Positions 57,131 through 64,000 of a stretch of 64,000 bases of DNA are shown here, in pieces. Source of the stretch: Emydura subglobosa (lineage: Eukaryota; Chordata; Testudines; Chelidae). The translations under genes and the position numbers were made by a program. Below the pieces are notes generated by a model that was not told the origin of the DNA, searched no databases, and worked only from the letters and a program-made list of their open reading frames with translations. The stretch spans positions 8,497,472 through 8,561,471 of the forward strand of contig ML680086.1 in assembly GCA_007922225.1 (NCBI GenBank), given 5' to 3'. Each line of letters starts with the position of its first letter. The stretch's first letter is position 1.

Positions 57131-58690
57131 TGTGGGAAGAAGAGTCAGCTGAGTACTGTGAAAAACAGGTCAAAGGTTCAAGGTAACTGGTTCCTTACCC
57201 TCTGTAAGCAGTACTATCCATTGCACAGAGTGCTGTGCAGATGGCGAGGAGGAAAGAAACAGGAACTGTGGTGCGGGTGGTGCTTCAGGAGGAGGAAGGC
57301 TCAAATCTTCTCTTTCTTCACCTCAGCCCACTCCCTGGGACTCTCAGCAGCTGCCAGAGTTTGGGTGCATTTGCTGTGACCTCTGGCCACTCCTGATGAC
57401 CTGCCTTGGAGTCACAACTACAACTGGATGAATAACAGATTTTGTTGGGTTTTTTTGGCAATTTTGAAAACCCAGGAAAAAAGCTTGTTTCAGAGTGTAC
57501 CGAAAATGAACACACTTGAATTTTTTGGAAAATCAAAAAGTCGAAATAAAAATCACTTCAGGTTGAACAAAAGGGTTCATTGGACGCAAAATGTTACATT
57601 TCATTTTGAGCATTTTTAAATGCTTTTGATATTTTTGAAAATAACATTAAAAGGAGATTTTTGACACAATCATTACAAACAAAAAAAAACAAAAGATTTC
57701 AATTTTAGGAGAATTTTTTAAAGTTTAGAGAAAAAAAAAACTATCTGGCAAAATCTAAACAAAACATTTTGGTATTGCCAAATCTAAATTTTTGTCCAGA
57801 AAAAAAATGTTGGTTGAAAACTTTTGCCCAGCTCTAGTCCCACCCTCAGCATGAGAATCCTTAGTGGAGCAGTTCTATTAGCTTCTTGCTTCCTTGAGTA
57901 CAAGTTGTCAACTGTGCCCCCCCCAAAAAATAATATACTACACACATTTTAATTAAATTAGATAAATGCAGACCTGTGCTGCTTATCTGTACTTGACCTA
58001 GTCAGCTGCCATGGAGAACAGAACTGCACTAACCTATGCAAAGAGCTCCCTTCCCAACAGGCTCTCCCGATGCCTACACATGGGCACTCCAATGCTAATG
58101 ATAGAATAAAGGCTTGTCTACACAGGGAAGCTAATGCAAAATAAGCTAGGGTATGAATTTCAAATGCAATACCTATTCTGTTCTATCTCCCCATGTGTAC
58201 ACTCATTCCACACTAAGGATATGTCTACACTGCAGCCATAAGGTAGCGAGGATGGTGAATGGCATTTCATATAGACATACCCACGGTAGCTGTACTCTAG
58301 CTAGCTTATTAAAAATAGAGGTGACGATGTGGCAATCCAGGCACCACCACTGGCTCCACAAACGAGTATGTACCCAAGGAGATTGGCCAGACAAAGCACT
58401 TGTAGATTAGACACGCCCTAAAACTGAACACAAGTCTCCAGGATTCACTGGAACCAAGGAGCCTCTGAGTGTCAAGTGAAGCATGTCTAGACTGGGGTGA
58501 AGTGTTGTGCCCCTGTTCTGACATAAAAGGTCCCTCCATATGGAGAGTTGCTGGAGGGCCCGAATGGATATTTTTGTTAGGTTTCACAGAGCTAACATCC
58601 AGAACCAAAATCACTCTGAAGTTCCCCCCACCCATGGGAGGACACTGCCTTATAGTCACCTGAAGTGAAACATCCACAGGAACAACACTC
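57131..58690. other. Non-coding stretch with common sauropsid repeats
   Basis: 57.45-57.83 kb is an A/T-rich 'aaaaacttttgcccagctc' repeat. 58.1-58.42 kb contains 'gtctacactgcagccataag' and related blocks, the dyad type listed at 59973. The minus-strand 122-codon frame at 58309-58677 runs through these repeats and is probably meaningless. Confidence 0.4.
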
Positions 58691-58697
58691 GAAGAAG

Positions 58698-59032
58698 AAG
58701 AGAAAGTTACTCACCTTGTGCAGTAACTGAGGTTCTTCAAGATATGTGTCCCTGTGGGTGTTCCTCTACCCCTCCTTCACCCTTCTACTTCAGAGTTTGT
58801 AACTAAGACTTCACTGTGGAGAAGGATCTGAGAGGATCAGACTGCACGTGTGGGGGTTGAGGTACCAACGGCACAGCGAGACACCTACCACGCATGTGCG
58901 GCCCAGACAGGCACTGCTGCAGATATCTCCGATCAACGGTGTCGGGATGCACCAACACCTGAAGTGGAGCTCCCATAGGGATTCACATCTCGAAGAATCT
59001 CAGTTACTGCACAGGGTGCGTAACTTTCTCTT
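58698..59032. mobile_element. Foldback (MITE-like) element with ~75-bp inverted repeats
   Basis: 58698-58770 ('agaaagttactcaccttgtg', 'cagtaactgaggttcttcaa') pairs with 58955-59032 ('cgaagaatctcagttactgc', 'gcgtaactttctctt'). About 185 bp lie between the arms. No coding capacity. Confidence 0.75.
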
Positions 59033-59039
59033 ACTGTGT

Positions 59040-59930
59040 CTGTGCAAGGGGCACGTCGCAGAAAGATGTCCATCTGTGAATCTTTTTCTAAGAGAACCCG
59101 GAGAGACAGGGAGTCTTGTTTGAAAATGTTTCTTTTGGAATGATCAGTGTGTCCCTCCTCAGACCCTAGAATGCCAAGGGCAGAAATTTCTGAGCACTAC
59201 TCATCTAAAGGAGCTCTTTCTGGTTCCACTATTCATGGGGCCTGCTTCCAAAGATCCACCTTTTTAATCTGATAAAATGTCGGGTGATGGTGAGGAAAGA
59301 GCACCTCATGGGCAGATGAGATCTAGATCTCCTTCTCCTTCCACTATGAGCCTCAAATCCTCTCGAGACTCAGAGGTTAAGGGTAGCATAAGGTGCAAAA
59401 GGGTCCCACTAGCACACAGACAGGCAGTGGTCACAGTGCCTCGGAATTGACTTCTGGAGAACAGCAAAAATTACCTGGTAACAACCTTAGGATTGAGGTT
59501 CCTGGTACCATCTACCCGAGTACCAATGCCACCTAATCTTTAGTCTTTGCACCAATGTACTGGGTACTGAAATCTCCACTATCAACAGGGGTGAAGGTAC
59601 TTCTTCCTGTACAATGGCTGCCCAGGCACTGGAACCAAGTACATCAGCAGTACCAACCACAGCACATTCACCAACTGATACAACTCCTTTTCTTAGGGAG
59701 GTCTATTCATTTCCCTCCTCCAGCTCTCAGGGCACTAGGGAGGTGTCACTTGTTAGCTCTCTGGGCCAGGTATTTAGGCCAACGTTCACATGAGAAGGAG
59801 TCCAGAACTGTTTCATTATCCTAGACATAGAAGCTCAAAGAGACACACTACTCCCTGGATCTACCCTCCCTGAACAACTGCCCATCATGCCTATCAATAT
59901 CCCTGCAGTCCAAGCTCAGGGGTCCTCCCA
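59040..59930. other. Unassigned repeat-like stretch
   Basis: The text is full of 'ggtacc'-type words ('ttcctggtaccatctaccc', 'gagtaccaatgcc'), which suggests a degraded tandem or retroelement gag-like sequence. I cannot name the family. Confidence 0.3.
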
Positions 59931-59972
59931 CTTCACAGGGCCCTACAGTTTGGGCTCCAGCCCAAGCCTAAA

Positions 59973-60056
59973 TGTCTACACTGCAGTTAAACAGCCCCTT
60001 AGCCCAAGCACCGTGAGCCCTGCCAGCAGTGGGTGTTTAATTGCACTGTAGACATA
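59973..60056. repeat. Short inverted-repeat element
   Basis: TGTCTACACTGCAGTTAAAC (59973) pairs with GTTTAATTGCACTGTAGACA (ending 60054). The arms differ at two of 21 positions. This is a frequent sauropsid repeat type. Confidence 0.75.
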
Positions 60057-60059
60057 CAC

Positions 60060-61600
60060 TAATGTAAATGGGAATAATGGGTAACAGAAGGCTCTGGACC
60101 TAAAGTTTTAACTCATCATAACCCTGTTGGCCGGGCTTTGGAATGGCTAGTCTCATTTACTGTACCAGCAGGCTTAGGAACTGTAGTGGGATTTCATTTC
60201 AGGAAAACACCCCACACACTTTATTCTTCTTTAGTAAGAGGGAAACCTGAGGGATTTCAGACAATGACAAGAGGCCCATTTGTAGGGAATTATGGGACAC
60301 CAGAGAGTAACCTGCAAAGGAATCCACTTAGGGTTGGGCCTGAAGGTGCATGCTCAAGGAATGGTACTTTTAAACAGCGAATAGAATTTTCAGAAGGAAA
60401 AAAACAAATGACTAGAGTGTGTTTGGTTATTAGAGAGGTTTCATCTGATCTTCATGGGGCTGGTAACATACAATTGAAAATGGATACTCTCCAACACTAC
60501 AGGGGTTAAGCCCAGCATTTTTCAACTATCTTTACTACATTTCATTCTCTGCCTGATTAAACCTAATCCAAACATTTTGTCTGTATTATTAGTCATAATG
60601 GTATCACTGTAATGTCTAGTAATCCAGTCAGGAAGAATAACTTTATAAGGCAGATAGACAAGAATATTGGAAAGACAAGGTGGGTAAGGTAATATCTTTT
60701 AACCGACACAGCTACAACTACACTGCATACAGAATATTAGAAAAGCATTTCAGCTGCTATTGCACTAAATGGTTAAAAAAAATACTTTCACTTTGTTCAT
60801 CTTATAATTAAGTTTACAGCAGAGAAAATACTGGAAATGTTAATGCCACAAGACCTCAGGACTTGTATACAAACATGTTTGCAAACAAAAAAATGGGACA
60901 AATTCTGCTTTCAGCAAAACTGGATTTACAGCAATGCCATGTTGCTGAAGTCCTCAGAAGATATTCTCCTTTCACAGATATTATACAGATGATTTTTGCA
61001 GAAGGGGAATCTGGAGCATACTACCGCTAAATGTTTCTCCCATTCTGATGTGTGTTTAGTTTTCAGCTGTCATCTGAGAGCTGATGTTCCCTTGGTGCTA
61101 AATATTTTTTGGAAAAAAATAATTAAAAGCATGTGTTTCAGGCTCACTGAAAAAGAAACTTTATTTGTTTTCAGTTTGGTTTCAGTTTTGTAGCTTCCTG
61201 AGAGAAATTGAAAGATAGGAACAGAGATAGGCCATGACAGAGTGAGGGAGCATAGCGTAGGTATGCCAAGGTAAGGAGAGCTTGACAGCTGGGGAAGAGT
61301 CCAAGGGATTTAGCAATTAGAAAGACACCATGTCCCCAAGAAAAGTAACAGACATAATAATAGAACCCAGTATACATAACAAACATACCTTAAAGTTTAG
61401 GCTACATGAAAAAGCTCCAAGAGTAAAAATGCAGGCAGAATACCAGCAGCCACATGGGGGCTACCCAGTTAACTGAACTTAATACAGTATGTGTGATTAC
61501 CTGCCTCATAGACAGGTGATGTATGCATACATGTAGTGCAAACAACTTACAGCCCTCAGAGACAGACTATGTGTTCCTGGACCAGAGTGGCTGAACTCTT
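60060..61600. other. Non-coding stretch, no recognised gene
   Basis: A 123-codon plus-strand frame (60138-60509) is open with ordinary composition but no domain I know. At about 60665-60710 'acaaggtgggtaaggtaata' marks another Penelope-type tail relic. The rest is unassigned. Confidence 0.4.
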
Positions 61601-61839
61601 TAGAGAAACAAAGGGAGACAGAGATGTACATAAAGGAGACTGTAAAGAACAAAGAGTGGTCCCACTTCCTGTCTGGCAGTCCCTGCGCTGTTAAGGAAAA
61701 TGAAAGTCTCCAGGCAGGAGCATATCAAGCTGGGGTGAAGGGAAACAATCCCATAGTTGGGACCCACCATCCAGATGATGTTATGGTATCCTCTCGCACT
61801 GAGGATATCCATCAGTGGGCAGAGAACCCAATTTTTAGG

Positions 61840-62360
61840 AAGGGACGTAATAGTAGTGGGGGATTCAATTATTAGAAATACAGATATTAGAAATAGGTAG
61901 TTGGGTTTGTGATGACTGGAAGAACCACATGGTAAATTGACTGGTGGGTCCAAAGGTAGCTGATTTCATGAGACATCTAGATAGCCTTATAGGTAGATCT
62001 AAGGAGGAGCCAGTGGTCATAGTGCACATAGGTAGCAATGTCATAGGGAAAGGTAGAAGAAGTCCTGGAGGCCAAATTTAGGCTGCTGGGCAAGAGATTA
62101 AAATCCGAGACCTCTACGGTAACATTCACTGAAATGCTTCCAGTTCCACCCAAATGCCCAATAAGACAGACAGAACTACAAGGTCTCATGGGTGGATGAG
62201 ATGGCGTAGGGAGGAGAGGTTTAGGTTCATAAGAAACTGGGGAATCTCCTGAGGAAGGAGTGGACTACACAGGAGAGATGGGCTCCATCTTAACCAAAAT
62301 GAAACCAGGCTGATGACACGTAAAACTAAAAAGTTTGTAGAGAATTTTTTTAACTAAGGG
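61840..62360 (+). pseudogene. CR1 ORF1 esterase (SGNH hydrolase-like) domain
   Basis: DVIVVGDSIIRN (about 61846-61881) is the GDS nucleophile block. VVIVHIGSNVIGKGR (about 62011-62055) is the block around the G-x-N residues. Then a C-terminal RFRFIRNWGIS segment. CR1 ORF1 esterases are thought to help the element's particle or membrane interactions. Frames shift between blocks, so it is inactive. Confidence 0.7.
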
Positions 62361-62788
62361 TTGGGGGAGAAGCTGACAGGTGAAGAGGAGCATATAGTTC
62401 AGATGGAGACGTCCCTTAGGGATGTATTTATTAAGGAGGGAAATCTATATTCTAGTAAAGAGGATAGGGAAAGAATTAATATACAAATAAGAGGTAGTGA
62501 GGAACAGTCAAATGTAATGAGTCCTGTTTAAATACAACACATGAAGACAAGCAACTGAACATTGACCAAATGTTTTACAAGTGCTTGTATACAAATGCTA
62601 GATGTCTAAATACTAAGATGTCAGGCTCTCTAGTTCATCCATTAAATGAGGATACTGACAAGCTTCATAAAAATGTGGTAAAATTGGGATAATCAACAGG
62701 TAATACCATGGTATGAAATATTTAAGTATGACAGAGTAGGTCATGCTGATGAGGGAGTGGCATTATATGTTAAAGAAAGCATAGAGTC

Positions 62789-63437
62789 TGTGGAGTCAAA
62801 GAATTAATCATAGAATTGATTAATAGCATGCCTGGCCTGAAACTGATCATAGAAGGCCTCGCCTGAAGTTGTAGCCTGAAACTGAAATAGAAGCCCCAGG
62901 TTGAACCATTAACAGGATGCCCCAACTGAAACTAAGATAAAGATGCTAAAATCCCACAGGATGTCTCTGAAACTACATTCTAAATGCTAATTCTCTGTTC
63001 TGATAAGTATCAGTACGTGCCCCCCTGTCTTCCTGGCCCCATAGGAACTTACAAATTAGCATTTAGAACATGTATTGTTTAGCCACCCATCTTCGGGTGA
63101 TAGCCAGGGTACCTGATAACCACATTGTATAATCAAGTGGCTCTTTGGTCTTTCCTGTGAAAACATCTGGCATACCCCATTGTACATATAATTGTCTTTC
63201 CTGTTAAGTATAAACTGTTACTCAAATTCCACTATACGATCAACTTGTAAATGAACCTAAGCAACCCCTATATAAGTCTTTTGTATCTGGTAGCCAGGCG
63301 AAGTACCAATGATTAGCATCTAGATCTGCTGCTTGGGCTTCCCTTTAGCTAGAGTACTTTGTATATGTGCGTGGGTCACAATTAAAGCTGCACTCGATCC
63401 AACTCCAAAGTATAGCAGCGTGATTCTTTCCACGAGA
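62789..63437 (+). mobile_element. Solo LTR (~650 bp) inside CR1
   Basis: It interrupts the CR1 endonuclease frame. A TATA-like 'cctatataagt' lies near 63268 and ATTAAA near 63382, giving plus orientation. Two boundary readings are possible: TG start at 62789 with AGTC duplications (62785-62788 and 63438-63441), or 7-bp AGTCAAA repeats at 62794-62800 and 63438-63444. Confidence 0.6.
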
Positions 63438-63441
63438 AGTC

Positions 63442-64000
63442 AAATAAGGTAAAAATATTAAATGAAACAAAGTGTGCCATAGAACCTCTATGGATAGAAA
63501 TTCCAGGCTTGAATAAAAAGAATATAGCAGTAGAACTATACTACCAACCACCTGACTAGGATGGTGATTGTGATTATAAAATGCTAAGGGAGGTTAAAGA
63601 GGCTACAAGAACAGAAAACCCAATAATAATGGGGGATTTCAACTATCCTCATATTGACTGGGGAGATGTTATCTCAGGATGCAGAGAGAAAATTTCAAGA
63701 CACCATTAATGACTGCTTCTTGGAGCAGCTAGTCCTGGAACCTACAAGAGAAGAGGCAATTCTTCATTTAGCCCTAAGGGGCACCCAGGATCTGGCCCAA
63801 GAGGTGAATATAGTTGAAGTGCTTGGTAATTGCGACCATAATGTAATTAAATTTAATATCCTTTTAGGGAGGGGAATACCAAAGAAACTCATCACAGTAA
63901 CAAGGTGTACTACACAAAAATGAGGAAGCTAGTTAAATGGAAATCAACAGGAACAGTCACAAGGGTGAAATGCCTGAAAGCTGCATAGATACTATTAAAA
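63442..64000 (+). pseudogene. CR1 ORF2 endonuclease (APE-type), C-terminal part
   Basis: IIMGDFNYPHIDWGD (about 63621-63667) is the metal-binding GDFN block. It is followed by LVLEPTREEAILHLALRG and CDHNVIKFNI (the SDH-type block, Ser to Cys). The enzyme nicks target DNA for insertion. The N-terminal part lies before the LTR (KESIES at 62770). Frameshifts are present and the gene continues past the window. Confidence 0.8.

Larger units (their letters stand above)
61690..64000 (+). mobile_element. CR1 LINE 5' half, split by an LTR and cut by the window edge
   Basis: Open reading frame 1 esterase relics (61.7-62.36 kb) and open reading frame 2 endonuclease relics (62.56-64 kb) are in CR1 order on the plus strand. 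The LTR at about 62.79-63.44 kb separates two endonuclease parts that were once continuous. RT would lie beyond the window. Confidence 0.88.

Noticed and set aside
58309..58677. 122-codon minus-strand frame
   Set aside because: It runs through common dyad-type repeats and has no domain signature.
60138..60509. 123-codon frame as a host exon
   Set aside because: No family resemblance, no clear splice sites or neighbours. Not enough to call.

Overview
The window reads as vertebrate, intron- or intergenic-type DNA, most likely from a turtle or another non-avian sauropsid. The reasons are many CR1 LINE copies in every state of decay, ancient MIR-like SINE tails, Penelope-type repeat tails, endogenous retroviruses and a Gmr1-type Ty3/Gypsy element. 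There is no bacterial gene organisation. I recognise no host protein-coding gene, tRNA, rRNA or CRISPR array. Almost every recognisable coding stretch belongs to a mobile element and carries stops or frameshifts.

Layout, left to right. 0-6 kb: an exact solo LTR (2536-3708, 5-bp target duplication) carrying an open 205-codon frame, then a 105-bp perfect direct repeat 750 bp apart. 6-14 kb: AT-rich DNA with minus-strand endogenous retrovirus fragments (integrase C-terminus, aspartic protease, Env TM-like). 15.1-18.6 kb: a minus-strand Ty3/Gypsy element whose integrase precedes reverse transcriptase (Gmr1-like order); its LTR resembles the solo LTRs at 2.5 and 22.2 kb. 19.3-20.9 kb: a second retroviral protease-RT fragment with a YVDD motif. 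22-33.7 kb: CR1 copies on both strands, one split by a solo LTR, plus an 87-bp minisatellite. 33.7-40.4 kb: unrecognised AT-rich DNA with internal duplications, split by an L1-like LINE that is itself split by a 1.77-kb LTR. 40.4-44.5 kb: CR1 and LTR material.

44.5-47.8 kb is the most interesting part: the decayed capsid module of a Polinton/Maverick (adintovirus-like) double-stranded DNA element. It contains an integrase-tail-like segment, a penton-like minor capsid protein, a small basic core protein and a double jelly-roll major capsid protein, all on the plus strand. A solo LTR interrupts it and a 10-base assembly gap ends it.

47.8-50.7 kb: minus-strand, Env-like degenerate coding DNA, a repeat tail with a hammerhead-ribozyme-like core, and an LTR. 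50.75-53.47 kb: a complete but dead hAT transposon of the ZBED5-like type with near-perfect 8-bp target duplications. 54-61 kb: CR1, SINE-like and foldback repeats. 61.7-64 kb: the 5' half of a CR1 with esterase and endonuclease signatures, split by an LTR and running off the right edge.

All assignments come from reading translations and repeat structure by eye. Family names are recognition calls, not search results.
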